Assembly: GCF_023611925.1 (NCBI RefSeq)
Contig: NZ_CP091456.1
Span: 1,592,001-1,656,000, forward strand
Direction: 5' to 3'
Origin: Avibacterium sp. 20-132
Lineage (GTDB): Bacteria; Pseudomonadota; Gammaproteobacteria; Enterobacterales; Pasteurellaceae
Length of the DNA stretch: 64,000 nucleotides
The notes beneath the pieces are model-generated. The model saw only the letters and a program-made list of their open reading frames with translations, was not told the DNA's origin and ran no database searches. Made by a program: the position numbers and the translations under genes. This document shows, piece by piece, positions 24,414 through 35,975 of the stretch; the first letter of the stretch is position 1, and each line of letters opens with the position of its first letter.

Positions 24414-27400
24414 CAGCCATCTCACAGATGGCTGTGAATTGAAACATTAAAACAATTTAAGCGGTAAACGCTATTTATTAGCAGCCATCTCACAGATGGC
24501 TGTGAATTGAAACTGCTGATAATCAAATATGGAATAATATTAATAAAGCAGCCATCTCACAGATGGCTGTGAATTGAAACCTTAAACACGGATCCCCCTT
24601 TGAGCCTTGGCGAGCAGCCATCTCACAGATGGCTGTGAATTGAAACGGGCGGAATAGGGTTGCTTTGTTGCCATAACCCGACAGCCATCTCACAGATGGC
24701 TGTGAATTGAAACTAGAAATGCGATTTAGATCACATATTTTTAAAATCAGCCATCTCACAGATGGCTGTGAATTGAAACATTTATTTTTTTTGTTTTTGC
24801 TGGGAGTACATAAGCCCAGCCATCTCACAGATGGCTGTGAATTGAAACTTAATAGTTCAAAAAGAAAGCGAAGAAAAGAAAAACCAGCCATCTCACAGAT
24901 GGCTGTGAATTGAAACTTTTGTATCTTCTCTTAATATAATATCTTGTAGTATCAGCCATCTCACAGATGGCTGTGAATTGAAACAAGCGCAAGATAAAAA
25001 GCTGGTTGGCTATGTGGTGCAGCCATCTCACAGATGGCTGTGAATTGAAACTACGCCGGTAATATTAGTTACAATAATATTTCGGCAGCCATCTCACAGA
25101 TGGCTGTGAATTGAAACTAATTTATCTTCAAGCGGTTGAATTTCTTCGATCCCAGCCATCTCACAGATGGCTGTGAATTGAAACTAGAAATCTTTTTAAA
25201 TATTTCTTTTTTTATGTTCAGCCATCTCACAGATGGCTGTGAATTGAAACTCTGACTTGTTCAAGCTCCTTTTTTCGTTTCTTCAGCCATCTCACAGATG
25301 GCTGTGAATTGAAACTTATGAATTTAAAGATTATTTTAAAAAAACTTTCAGCCATCTCACAGATGGCTGTGAATTGAAACTTATAAATAGTATTAATACT
25401 TTCTTGTACAAATCCCAGCCATCTCACAGATGGCTGTGAATTGAAACATTTACACTATTATTTATTTTATTATCACAAAACAGCCATCTCACAGATGGCT
25501 GTGAATTGAAACACAATATGTACTAAATCAGTAGACGGATTAAAGGCAGCCATCTCACAGATGGCTGTGAATTGAAACCAACTGTTGGTACATTCTTTGC
25601 CCGTGTTGGTGACAGCCATCTCACAGATGGCTGTGAATTGAAACAACAATATTGAAACGGCTCATTAAGCCCTCATCCACCAGCCATCTCACAGATGGCT
25701 GTGAATTGAAACAATGAATTTTAAGGAAACATTGTAATGCCTATAAGCAGCCATCTCACAGATGGCTGTGAATTGAAACATCGCTAAAAGTTGAATGGCG
25801 ATTGATTGCGGTGACAGCCATCTCACAGATGGCTGTGAATTGAAACCACCCATTCGGACGGTATGCCACGGGCTTTTTTGACAGCCATCTCACAGATGGC
25901 TGTGAATTGAAACAGCTATTGCTTTTGATATTACATATAAATTTGAACCAGCCATCTCACAGATGGCTGTGAATTGAAACAATCACTGCATACGCATTGC
26001 CGTTAAGTAAGCAATCAGCCATCTCACAGATGGCTGTGAATTGAAACTGCGGGGGAATTTGTTAGCCCACAGACTGCGGAAGCAGCCATCTCACAGATGG
26101 CTGTGAATTGAAACTGTACCTTGGCTATTGGTGATACTAAACCCACGCAGCCATCTCACAGATGGCTGTGAATTGAAACTACGGCGAATGATAAAGCCCG
26201 CACTTTTGGCGCAGCCATCTCACAGATGGCTGTGAATTGAAACCATTATTTCCCCCGCGTTTTACTTTTTCTAATTCAGCCATCTCACAGATGGCTGTGA
26301 ATTGAAACAAGTTCGCTCAAGCAAGGATTGAAACAACACGGCACAGCCATCTCACAGATGGCTGTGAATTGAAACTATTATATTTCAATTAGTTAAAGGG
26401 TGAACACCCCAGCCATCTCACAGATGGCTGTGAATTGAAACAATAGCTGAACGATAAAGAGAATAATTAACGCACAGCCATCTCACAGATGGCTGTGAAT
26501 TGAAACCCCATTGCAAAATTTAACGATAACTGAACGTGGCAACAGCCATCTCACAGATGGCTGTGAATTGAAACAAGAAATAGTTGCCAATCGTAGCGGT
26601 TAGTTAACAGCCATCTCACAGATGGCTGTGAATTGAAACATCATCTAATTCAAAAATCAGAATAAACAAGCTACAGCCATCTCACAGATGGCTGTGAATT
26701 GAAACCATATACTCCAACACCATAACGCTCATAATTTGCAGCCATCTCACAGATGGCTGTGAATTGAAACGTCCAATTTAATCAACGAGACCAATTTTGG
26801 GCTGCAGCCATCTCACAGATGGCTGTGAATTGAAACTATCAAATAATCGGTAAAATCAATAGAAATTGCACAGCCATCTCACAGATGGCTGTGAATTGAA
26901 ACATTAATACCATAATGTTTTGGCAAATATCCTAATCCCAGCCATCTCACAGATGGCTGTGAATTGAAACTCCTCAATAGCAAGCGTATCATAGTATGTG
27001 GATGCAGCCATCTCACAGATGGCTGTGAATTGAAACTGCTGTTGGCGGTATTGGTACTATCTTTTTGGAACAGCCATCTCACAGATGGCTGTGAATTGAA
27101 ACATTGAATGTGTTACTTTCAACGCATAATGACTAGCAGCCATCTCACAGATGGCTGTGAATTGAAACGTAAGGCTTGGGCAAAAGGATCGTGGGATATT
27201 ACAGCCATCTCACAGATGGCTGTGAATTGAAACCAAGATTAAAGGAATTATTTGCGAAATTAATGGCGCAGCCATCTCACAGATGGCTGTGAATTGAAAC
27301 TTGGTCTGAAAGTTCACTAAGTTTCTTATCACCTCAGCCATCTCACAGATGGCTGTGAATTGAAACTAGCAACGTTATCTGTTTCTAAAAACTTAGCCCC

Positions 27401-27696
27401 CAGCCATCTCACAGATGGCTGTGAATTGAAACCTATACAATCTTTTACGTGTTTATTACTCAAATACAGCCATCTCACAGATGGCTGTGAATTGAAACAA
27501 TAAATACTGCTGATGATGAAGTAATGAATTTCAGCCATCTCACAGATGGCTGTGAATTGAAACGTCAGGTGTAAAGCCCTGCATAGAGTAGTGCGCTTCG
27601 GCCATCTCACAGATGGCTGTGAATTGAAACTCATTATCGTAATAGTGCCGATTATGAAGAGGGGCAGCCATCTCACAGATGGCTGTGATTTAAAAC
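24414..27696 (+). CRISPR. Type I-C CRISPR array, 50 repeats and 49 spacers
   Basis: The 32-base repeat starts CAGCCATCT, has a 3-base loop CAC, continues AGATGGCTG (a perfect 9-base stem) and ends TGAATTGAAAC. The first repeat is 24414-24445 and the last 27665-27696. Spacers are 33-37 bases. By eye the repeats are identical except number 49 (27599, A to G at the second base) and number 50 (TGATTTAAAAC at its end). The degenerate terminal repeat and the leader on the other side fix transcription as plus-strand. Leader-proximal spacers are noticeably richer in A/T than distal ones. No spacer was seen to match elsewhere in the window, but this was not an exhaustive comparison. Confidence 0.98.
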
Positions 27697-27760
27697 TAAA
27701 AACATCGTTCGATCTTTATGTAAGAAGCGGTAGTGATTTTGCTGATTTTTCTTTCTGACG

Positions 27761-29350
27761 TTAATGTTCTCTTGTTTTAAAGAAAGTGATGTCAGGATAA
27801 CGCTCTTGAGTCAGGTTCAGATTGACCATTGTTGGGGCGATATAGGTGAGATTATCCCCTCCATCTAAAGCAAGATTTTGTTCATTTTTGCGTTTAAATT
27901 CTTCAAATTTTTTCACATCATCACCTTCCACCCAGCGTGCGGTGGCGACATTTACGGTTTCGTAAATGGCTTCGACGTTATATTCAGATTTTAAGCGAGC
28001 AACAACCACATCAAATTGCAACACCCCTACCGCACCGACGATAAGATCATTATTGGTGAGAGGGCGGAAAACTTGCACAGCACCTTCTTCTGAGAGTTGT
28101 ACTAAACCTTTGAGTAATTGTTTTTGTTTGAGTGGATCTTTAAGGCGAATACGGCGAAATAATTCTGGGGCAAAGTTTGGAATGCCAGTGAATTTTAATT
28201 CTTCCCCTTGCGTGAAAGTATCGCCAATTTGAATCGTGCCATGGTTATGTAAACCGATAATATCCCCCGCATAGGCTTCTTCAGCGTGAGTACGATCGCC
28301 TGCCATAAAGGTAAGTGCATCTGAAATCACGACATCTTTGCCGATACGAACGTGGCGCAGTTTCATCCCTTTTTCATATTTGCCCGAAACAACACGCATA
28401 AAGGCAACTCGGTCGCGGTGCTTTGGATCCATATTGGCTTGGATTTTAAAGACAAAGCCAGTAAGCTTTTCTTCACTGCTTTCTACGATTCGGGTATCTG
28501 CTTGACGAGCTTGTGGAATTGGTGCCCATTCAGTTAGACCATCAAGGAAATGATCGACCCCGAAATTACCTAGTGCTGTACCAAAGAATACGGGGGTCAA
28601 TTCGCCAGAAAGGAAAAGTGATAGATCAAATTCATTAGATGCGCCTTGTACCAGTTCTAATTCATCTCGCAATTGCTGTGCTAAATCTGTGCCTACTGCT
28701 TGATCTAATTCAGGATTATCAAGACCTTTCACCACGCGAACTTGTTGAATCGTATGCCCTTGCCCTGTTTGGTAAAGATAGGTTTCATCTTTATAAAGAT
28801 GATAGACACCCTTAAATAATTTACCGCAACCAATCGGCCAAGTAATCGGCGCACAATGAATATTGAGTACGCTTTCTACTTCATCTAATAATTCCATCGG
28901 ATCACGAATATCGCGGTCCAATTTATTCATAAAAGTGAGAATCGGCGTATCACGCAAGCGAGTGACTTCCATTAGTTTAATGGTACGCTCTTCAACCCCT
29001 TTGGCACTGTCTATCACCATTAAACAGCTATCTACAGCGGTTAATGTGCGGTAAGTATCTTCTGAGAAGTCTTCGTGTCCTGGGGTATCTAATAAATTGA
29101 CTAAGCAATTATTGTAAGGAAATTGCATGACAGAAGTGGTAATGGAAATTCCACGTTGCTTTTCCATTTCCATCCAGTCTGATTTGGCGTGTTGCGCTGA
29201 ACCTTTTCCTTTCACTGACCCTGCTTTTTGAATCGCATTTCCATAAAGCAATACTTTTTCTGTGATAGTGGTTTTACCGGCATCGGGGTGAGAAATAATG
29301 GCAAAAGTTCTACGTTTATTAACTTGTTGTGGATAATCGTTTAAAGACAT
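27761..29350 (-). CDS. prfC: Peptide chain release factor 3
   Basis: A 529-residue translational GTPase that recycles RF1/RF2 from the ribosome. The G1 motif is SHPDAGKTT (~residue 20), G2 lies within [13 protein letters not shown]3 is DTPGHEDFS, and G4 is NKLDRD. Length and the EF-G-like domain order match RF3. The stop is only 64 bases from the end of the CRISPR array, with which it is convergent, and no clear terminator was seen between them. Confidence 0.97.
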   Translation of the reverse strand: MSLNDYPQQVNKRRTFAIISHPDAGKTTITEKVLLYGNAIQKAGSVKGKGSAQHAKSDWMEMEKQRGISITTSVMQFPYNNCLVNLLDTPGHEDFSEDTYRTLTAVDSCLMVIDSAKGVEERTIKLMEVTRLRDTPILTFMNKLDRDIRDPMELLDEVESVLNIHCAPITWPIGCGKLFKGVYHLYKDETYLYQTGQGHTIQQVRVVKGLDNPELDQAVGTDLAQQLRDELELVQGASNEFDLSLFLSGELTPVFFGTALGNFGVDHFLDGLTEWAPIPQARQADTRIVESSEEKLTGFVFKIQANMDPKHRDRVAFMRVVSGKYEKGMKLRHVRIGKDVVISDALTFMAGDRTHAEEAYAGDIIGLHNHGTIQIGDTFTQGEELKFTGIPNFAPELFRRIRLKDPLKQKQLLKGLVQLSEEGAVQVFRPLTNNDLIVGAVGVLQFDVVVARLKSEYNVEAIYETVNVATARWVEGDDVKKFEEFKRKNEQNLALDGGDNLTYIAPTMVNLNLTQERYPDITFFKTREH

Positions 29351-29472
29351 AGGTTATTATTCGTTATACTGAAAAAAATGAGGGTTATTTTCTCTGATCT
29401 TTGTGTGATTCTCAATACTTTCTTTTTCTTTTCTCTTTGTAATAAGGATTTATTCAATTATTCTAAAAAAAC

Positions 29473-29488
29473 AAGCAAACGTTTGCGT
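29473..29488. promoter_or_regulatory. PurR operator upstream of purC
   Basis: AAGCAAACGTTTGCGT is within one base of the palindromic PurR consensus ACGCAAACGTTTGCGT. It lies 61 bases before the purC start and just upstream of a -10-like TACAAT (29509-29514). Purine-dependent repression of purC is expected. Confidence 0.85.
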
Positions 29489-29499
29489 AAATTAATTAA

Positions 29500-29508
29500 A
29501 AGTGCGGT
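29500..29508 (+). repeat. DNA uptake sequence core (representative of the dispersed set)
   Basis: AAGTGCGGT is the Haemophilus-type uptake core. This copy lies in the purC promoter. Others seen include 18696-18704 (cas3), 19489-19497 (cas5c), 22854-22862 (cas4-cas1 gap), inverted pairs in terminators at 32774-32804 and 33732-33755, and copies inside the exoprotein gene. The set identifies the lineage and shows natural competence specificity. Confidence 0.9.
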
Positions 29509-29549
29509 ACAATATTCGGCAGTTTTTTTATGAGCTAAACGAGGTAAAA

Positions 29550-30410
29550 ATGAGCGAATTAAGTCTAAAAAAAATTTATTCAGGCAAAGTGCGTGATCTC
29601 TATGAAATTGACGACAAACGAATGTTAATGGTGGCAACCGATCGTTTATCGGCATTTGATGTGATTTTAGATGATCCCATTCCACGTAAAGGCGAAATTC
29701 TTACCCAAATTTCTAACTTCTGGTTTAATAAATTAGCCCCTATAATGCCAAATCATTTTACCGGCGACAGTGTCTATGATGTATTGCCAAAAGCGGAAGC
29801 TGATTTAGTCAAAGATCGTGCTGTTGTATGTCAGCGTTTAACGCCGATTAAAATTGAATCTATTGTTCGTGGCTATCTCACGGGAAGTGGCTTAAAAGAT
29901 TACTTACAAACAGGAACGATCTGTGGGCTTGAATTACCGAAAGGTTTGCAAGAAGCGAGCAAATTGCCAGAGCCAATTTTTACCCCGTCAAGTAAAGAAG
30001 AACTGGGCAATCACGACATCAATATTAGCTATGCCGAATGTGAAGCGCTCATTGGGGCGGAATTAGCGGCGCAAGTGAAAGAAAAAGCCCTAGCACTTTA
30101 CAAAGCAGCGGCAGAATATGCCTTAACCAAAGGCATTATCATTTGTGATACCAAATTTGAATTTGGACTAGATGAAAACGGCACGCTTACCTTAATGGAC
30201 GAAGTGCTAACACCGGATTCTAGCCGTTTTTGGTCGGTGGACAGCTACCAAGAAGGCATAAATCCGCCTTCTTTTGATAAACAATTTATCCGTGATTGGC
30301 TGGAAAACAGCGGTTGGAATAAAGAACCTCCCGCCCCAAAAGTTCCTGCTGAGGTGATCCAAAAAACGGTGGATAAATACCAAGAAGCATTGGATTTATT
30401 GACGAAATAA
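29550..30410 (+). CDS. purC: Phosphoribosylaminoimidazole-succinocarboxamide synthase
   Basis: A 286-residue SAICAR synthetase, which joins aspartate to CAIR in purine synthesis using ATP. The start at 29550 (MSELSLKKIYSGKVRDLYEI) has GAGG 6-9 bases upstream; the frame is open further up but without such a site. Motifs include SGKVRDLY, ATDRLSAFDV, IPRKGEILTQIS, RGYLTGSG and LMDEVLTPDSSRFW. It is controlled by the PurR operator just upstream. Confidence 0.97.
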   Translation: MSELSLKKIYSGKVRDLYEIDDKRMLMVATDRLSAFDVILDDPIPRKGEILTQISNFWFNKLAPIMPNHFTGDSVYDVLPKAEADLVKDRAVVCQRLTPIKIESIVRGYLTGSGLKDYLQTGTICGLELPKGLQEASKLPEPIFTPSSKEELGNHDINISYAECEALIGAELAAQVKEKALALYKAAAEYALTKGIIICDTKFEFGLDENGTLTLMDEVLTPDSSRFWSVDSYQEGINPPSFDKQFIRDWLENSGWNKEPPAPKVPAEVIQKTVDKYQEALDLLTK

Positions 30411-30492
30411 TCAATCGGGAAGCAAATTATTTTCAAGTGCGGTGCTTTTTCGGCTAGAATTGACGACACAATAATTGGATTACCGAGGTAAT

Positions 30493-31335
30493 ATGCGATC
30501 TGTTGCAATCGTTGGATTAGGTTGGTTAGGGTTGCCCCTTGCTCGCCATTTAAAACATTTAGGCTGGATAGTAAAAGGCACGAAACGTACACACGATGAG
30601 GTGGAACAAATGCGCTTAATGCGATTGGAAACCTATCACTTGTTGCTTGAGCCTGAAATCAATGCCGATCCTGATGATTTATCTGCGCTTTTGGCCGTGG
30701 ATAGCTTGGTGATAAATATTCCGCCAAGCCAATATTTTTTTGATGTCAAAGATTATGTGCAAGGCATTAAAAATTTGGTCAATGAGGCGCTAAATCACGG
30801 TGTTCAGCATTTTATTTTTATTAGTTCCAGTTCCGTTTTTCCGATGCAAAGTGGGCATTTTGATGAAGCGCAGTTGCCACAACCTGACAGTGAAATTGGG
30901 CAGGGCTTGCTTGAAATTGAAAAATGGCTAGCCACATTGCCTAATGTTGATTGCGATATTATCCGCTTTGCAGGGCTTGTAGGGGCAGATCGTCATCCAG
31001 TTTATGCGTTAGCAAATAAGCAAGACGTGAAACAAGGTAACACGTCAGTCAATTTAGTGCATATTGATGATTGTGCGAGAGCGATTCAGCTTTTGCTTGA
31101 AACCCCAAGTGGGCAGCGTTTGTATCATCTTTCTGCACCTTGTCATCCGACCAAAGCGCAATATTATGGGAAAATGGCGGAAAAACTTGGTGTAATTGCA
31201 CCGCACTTTATTTGTTCATCTACGGATCCAAGGCGAATTATTGAAGGCAATAAAATTTGCCAAGAATTAGATTTTGTTTATCAATATCCTGATCCTGAAT
31301 TAATGCTTCCAGCAGTAAAATCCTTTAATGCCTAA
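30493..31335 (+). CDS. NAD(P)-binding epimerase/dehydratase-like protein (YeeZ-like)
   Basis: A 280-residue Rossmann-fold protein with an N-terminal dinucleotide-binding motif VAIVGLGWLGLPLA and an SDR-type FISSSSVFP segment (~residue 112). The start at 30493 is chosen for GAGG just upstream. It resembles the extended short-chain dehydrogenase YeeZ family, whose substrate is not known. It lacks the usual YxxxK pair at the expected place (EIEKWLA occurs instead), so catalysis in the standard SDR manner is doubtful. It stands alone between purC and argG. Confidence 0.75.
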   Translation: MRSVAIVGLGWLGLPLARHLKHLGWIVKGTKRTHDEVEQMRLMRLETYHLLLEPEINADPDDLSALLAVDSLVINIPPSQYFFDVKDYVQGIKNLVNEALNHGVQHFIFISSSSVFPMQSGHFDEAQLPQPDSEIGQGLLEIEKWLATLPNVDCDIIRFAGLVGADRHPVYALANKQDVKQGNTSVNLVHIDDCARAIQLLLETPSGQRLYHLSAPCHPTKAQYYGKMAEKLGVIAPHFICSSTDPRRIIEGNKICQELDFVYQYPDPELMLPAVKSFNA

Positions 31336-31403
31336 TGGACTTTAAAGGCGATTTCATTGATAATAAACCGATTTAACATTACTCACACAAAAGCAACAAC
31401 TAA

Positions 31404-32753
<1,350 letters not shown>

Positions 32754-32773
32754 TTAAAATCGTGTAAAACTTT

Positions 32774-32812
32774 AACCGCACTTTATTACATTGAAAGTGC
32801 GGTTATTTTTTA
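32774..32812 (+). terminator. Terminator built from inverted uptake sequences (after argG)
   Basis: AACCGCACTTT (32774-32784) and AAAGTGCGGTT (32794-32804) form an 11-base stem followed by ATTTTTT. Paired uptake cores used as rho-independent terminators are common in Haemophilus genomes. Confidence 0.85.
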
Positions 32813-32853
32813 TTAAAATTTCCATCTTATTTTGGCTTTTTATCGGTATTTTT

Positions 32854-33723
32854 ATGTCCAGTTCGTTTTCTTTTCCTGATTTTAAAACCTTGCAACCCTA
32901 TGATAAACGCTTCCTAAAGCGTCTACGTTCACGTCTCCGCTATTATTTCTATCGTGTATTATGTTATAAAGAATGCCATCAATTCACGCTATTTTTAAAT
33001 CAAGATCCGAAGTGGATACCTATCTTTGAGAAAGTCCCTTATCGTTGTAATGCGGTGTTAAGAAAATATTGTGATAATCGCTTTAGTAAAAAGGTACGGA
33101 TTCAATCAATATTAGCTAATTTTCAATTAGCAGAAAAATTTCTAGGAAATGAGAGGCTAGAAACATTGATCAGAGAAGATCGTGTTTTGTTGGCTGAATT
33201 ACCTGATGGCTTAAAGCTATACTTAAATATTAATGCTATTGATCCTTTTGAGGGATTTCTCTCTATCAATATCAAAAATGAAAATGATGAGAATGTCTAT
33301 GATGCCTCTTTTAGCTTTTTAACACCTAATAAATTATTGATTGCATCCATTCAAGGCCCTAATGAAGCTAATTCGCAACAGTTGGTGAAATCTGCAACTA
33401 AATCTTTATATGGCATTAGACCAATGTTTATGATTGTGAATGTATTTAAGCTACTATGCCAACTTTTTGCTTGTGAATTAGTTGCAATCCCACATAAAAA
33501 TCAAGCGAAATATCGTTGGAATGATTATAACCGTCTATTATTCAATTATGATGATTTTTGGAAAGAAAACAATGGGATAGCCGAGAATGGCTACTGGACA
33601 TTACCACTTGAGATAGAACGTAAACCTTTAGAAGATATTCAAAGCAAAAAACGTTCAATGTATCGTAAACGGTATGAAATGTTGGATAAATTGGAAACTG
33701 ATTTACGTATAATATTTAGCTAA
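32854..33723 (+). CDS. VirK/YbjX (DUF535) family protein
   Basis: A 289-residue protein if started at ATG 32854 (MSSSFSFPDFKTL). The frame is open upstream through the argG terminator, which is not credible coding sequence. It has the family features: a basic N-terminal part (FLKRLRSRLRYYF), central FEGFLSINI and LIASIQGPN, SLYGIRPMFM, and a C-terminal charged helix. Relatives in enterobacteria are linked to envelope integrity and resistance to host peptides. The biochemical activity is unknown. The ribosome-binding site is poor, so the start is uncertain. Confidence 0.8.
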   Translation: MSSSFSFPDFKTLQPYDKRFLKRLRSRLRYYFYRVLCYKECHQFTLFLNQDPKWIPIFEKVPYRCNAVLRKYCDNRFSKKVRIQSILANFQLAEKFLGNERLETLIREDRVLLAELPDGLKLYLNINAIDPFEGFLSINIKNENDENVYDASFSFLTPNKLLIASIQGPNEANSQQLVKSATKSLYGIRPMFMIVNVFKLLCQLFACELVAIPHKNQAKYRWNDYNRLLFNYDDFWKENNGIAENGYWTLPLEIERKPLEDIQSKKRSMYRKRYEMLDKLETDLRIIFS

Positions 33724-33731
33724 AAAATAGG

Positions 33732-33755
33732 CCCAAAAGTGACCGCACTTTTGGG
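33732..33755. terminator. Bidirectional terminator with uptake core
   Basis: CCCAAAAGTG and CACTTTTGGG around ACCG, containing ACCGCACTT. It lies between the convergent DUF535 and Lrp-type genes and can serve both. Confidence 0.7.
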
Positions 33756-33772
33756 TACGTTTTCTTGGTAAA

Positions 33773-34240
33773 TCAAAGTGGGAGCTCGGTGGTGTTTTTG
33801 ACAGTTTTTAAGGCTATTTCAGATTTGATATTTTTGATACCGATTTCTTTAGTGAGATAACGTATTTTAATTGAATGAAACTCTTCAAGATTGGAAACGA
33901 ATAATTTAAGGATAAAGTCATAATCTCCCGCCATTAAATGGCATTCTGCAATTTGTGGCAAGGATTTCATTTCAAACATAAAGCGTTCGCGGACTTTGGG
34001 ATCTTCTTCAAAAAATGAACCTAGCACATAAATTACCAGATTACAGTTAAGTTTTTGCGGATTAAGCAAGGCAACATAATTATCAATCACGCCATTTTGT
34101 TCTAAAATATTAACTCGGCGTAAACAAGCGGAATTAGATAATCCCACTTCTTTGGCTAACTCGTTATTTTGCAAGCGTCCATTGCGTTGTAATGCTCTTA
34201 AAATTCGCGTATCAATATTATCAAATACTTTCTTAGCCAT
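33773..34240 (-). CDS. Lrp/AsnC family transcriptional regulator
   Basis: A 155-residue protein with an N-terminal helix-turn-helix (LRALQRNGRLQNNELAKEVG and SNSACLRRVNILEQNGVID, residues 13-53) and a C-terminal amino-acid sensing RAM domain (AECHLMAGDYDFILKLFV). It is transcribed in the same direction as the arginine/ornithine operon upstream, behind that operon's terminator. Control of that operon is possible but not shown by the sequence. Confidence 0.9.
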   Translation of the reverse strand: MAKKVFDNIDTRILRALQRNGRLQNNELAKEVGLSNSACLRRVNILEQNGVIDNYVALLNPQKLNCNLVIYVLGSFFEEDPKVRERFMFEMKSLPQIAECHLMAGDYDFILKLFVSNLEEFHSIKIRYLTKEIGIKNIKSEIALKTVKNTTELPL

Positions 34241-34335
34241 ACATTATCCTTGTGTAGCTTTATGCCGAATTGATTATAACAAGATAATCGAGGTAAAACT
34301 GTGATCTATGTTGTTGTTTAGCTTATTCTTTATAA

Positions 34336-34372
34336 GAAAACACTTGCGTGCAATTTGGTTACACGCAAGTGT
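34336..34372 (-). terminator. Terminator of the arc-type operon
   Basis: Inverted repeat ACACTTGCGTG (34340-34350) / CACGCAAGTGT (34362-34372). On the minus strand it follows the transporter stop by 5 bases and runs into TTTTCTTA. Confidence 0.75.
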
Positions 34373-34377
34373 GAGTA

Positions 34378-35901
34378 TCAAGTATAAAGTGAAACTTGCA
34401 CAACAAGTAAGATTGAGCCTATTACCAATAAACATCCGATCATCGGCATAACAAAACGAACCCATTTGTTAAATGGAATATTGAGCATTTGCAAAGTAAC
34501 GAGAACAAGCCCTGTTGGTGCAAGGAATAGCATTGCATATTGTCCCCAATTATAGGCGGATACAATGATATGTCTTGGAATGCCTACGGTGTCTGCAAGT
34601 GGCGCCATAATTGGCATTGCAAGCACGGCCAAACCTGATGAAGACGGTACAATTAAACCAAGGAAGATGAAGATCACAAGTTGTGCTAAAATAAATACGC
34701 TTCCCGGTACGCCAGAAACAAGTTCTGATGCATAAGCAAGAATCGTATCGGAAATCATTCCTTCATCAAGTACAAGATTTACTCCTCGAGCTAAACCAAT
34801 GATAAGGGAAACACCAACTAATTCTGATGCCCCTTCAGTAAAGGCATTAACGATTTCTTTTTCTTTTAGTTTAGAAATAAACATAATGATAATTGTGAGG
34901 GTAAGGAAGGAAGCCGCCATTTGTGGGAACCACCAACCACCGAACATTACACCCCAAACCATTATTGGAAATGCGATACAGAACAACATTAAGATGATTT
35001 TTCTACGCACGGTGAAGTTAATGAGCTGGTTGGTATCAATGTTTTTCATGTACTTTTGGACAAATTCTTCGCGATCTTCATAGGTATAAGATGCGGTCGG
35101 ATCAGCTTTTATTTTTTTACAGTACCAGTAAAGATAAGCGATGACACAAATTGAGCCGAGAATTAGGCCAGCAAATCGCCAAGTAATCCCTTCAGTGAAT
35201 GGAATACCAGCTGCATTAGAGGCAATTACCACTGAGAATGGATTGATAGTAGAGAATGCAGTTCCCATTGATGAAGCTAGAAAAATTGCGCCAACGCAAA
35301 CAATGGCATCGTATCCCAAAGCAAGGAAAACGGGAACAAGAATGGGATAGAATGCGACGGCCTCTTCTTCAATGCCACAGGTTGTTCCTCCAATTACCAT
35401 TAATACGGATACGCAGAAAACAATCAAAAATTCATTGCCTTTAGTACGGTTAGCCAAAGCAGTCAGACCCGCATTAAAAGAGCCTGTTCGGTTAATGACC
35501 CCGATCATTCCTCCTAAAACGAAGATAAATACCATAATATCTGCAGCATCAATCGTACCTTGTACCATACTGATTGCAATATCTTGCAGTGTTTTAGGAT
35601 TTTGTTGAACACGTTGATAAGTACCAGGAATGGCAATTGGCTTTTTGATTGTCCCTTCGGTGAAGTTTGATAATTCGATTTTAATATTTAAGTTATCAAG
35701 GGATTCTTTGGTTGCAGGTAAAATGGTATCTTCTTGTTGATAGGTTTTTACCACAAAGACATTGTTTGCCGAATTATAGGTCAGTTTGGAATAAGAACCC
35801 GCGGGAATAATCCAAGTGAGTCCTACGGCTATAATTAAAATAACAAATAAAATTGAAAATGCTGATGGAAAGTTAAAGGTTTTTCTATGTGCGTTTTCCA
35901 T
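34378..35901 (-). CDS. YfcC-type (ArcD-like) amino acid antiporter
   Basis: A 507-residue inner-membrane protein with about 12 hydrophobic segments and a periplasm-facing insert after the first (~35-105). Motifs include GGMIGVINRTGSF, GGTTCGIEEEAVAFYP and LIVPSSSGLAVLAMPIMAPL, as in the YfcC / C4-dicarboxylate carrier-like superfamily. Placed behind carbamate kinase and ornithine carbamoyltransferase genes, it is likely the arginine/ornithine or citrulline/ornithine exchanger. It is the last gene of the operon. The classical ArcD family is different, hence no symbol. Confidence 0.85.
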   Translation of the reverse strand: MENAHRKTFNFPSAFSILFVILIIAVGLTWIIPAGSYSKLTYNSANNVFVVKTYQQEDTILPATKESLDNLNIKIELSNFTEGTIKKPIAIPGTYQRVQQNPKTLQDIAISMVQGTIDAADIMVFIFVLGGMIGVINRTGSFNAGLTALANRTKGNEFLIVFCVSVLMVIGGTTCGIEEEAVAFYPILVPVFLALGYDAIVCVGAIFLASSMGTAFSTINPFSVVIASNAAGIPFTEGITWRFAGLILGSICVIAYLYWYCKKIKADPTASYTYEDREEFVQKYMKNIDTNQLINFTVRRKIILMLFCIAFPIMVWGVMFGGWWFPQMAASFLTLTIIIMFISKLKEKEIVNAFTEGASELVGVSLIIGLARGVNLVLDEGMISDTILAYASELVSGVPGSVFILAQLVIFIFLGLIVPSSSGLAVLAMPIMAPLADTVGIPRHIIVSAYNWGQYAMLFLAPTGLVLVTLQMLNIPFNKWVRFVMPMIGCLLVIGSILLVVQVSLYT

Positions 35902-35975
35902 AATATACTCCTTTATATACAGTAAGTTATGGTAAGAATACGCTTTATAGACCTATAAAGCGTATTAATTAACTA

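Noticed and set aside
24446..27664. Self-targeting spacers within the window
   Set aside because: No match noticed when reading, but this was not an exhaustive search, so no claim is made.
24414..27696. Several open frames across the array on the minus strand with recurring FNSQPSVRWL or FTAICEMA
   Set aside because: They are translations of the CRISPR repeat, not genes.
32791..32853. Upstream start for the DUF535 gene
   Set aside because: It lies inside the argG terminator and begins with TTG without a ribosome-binding site.
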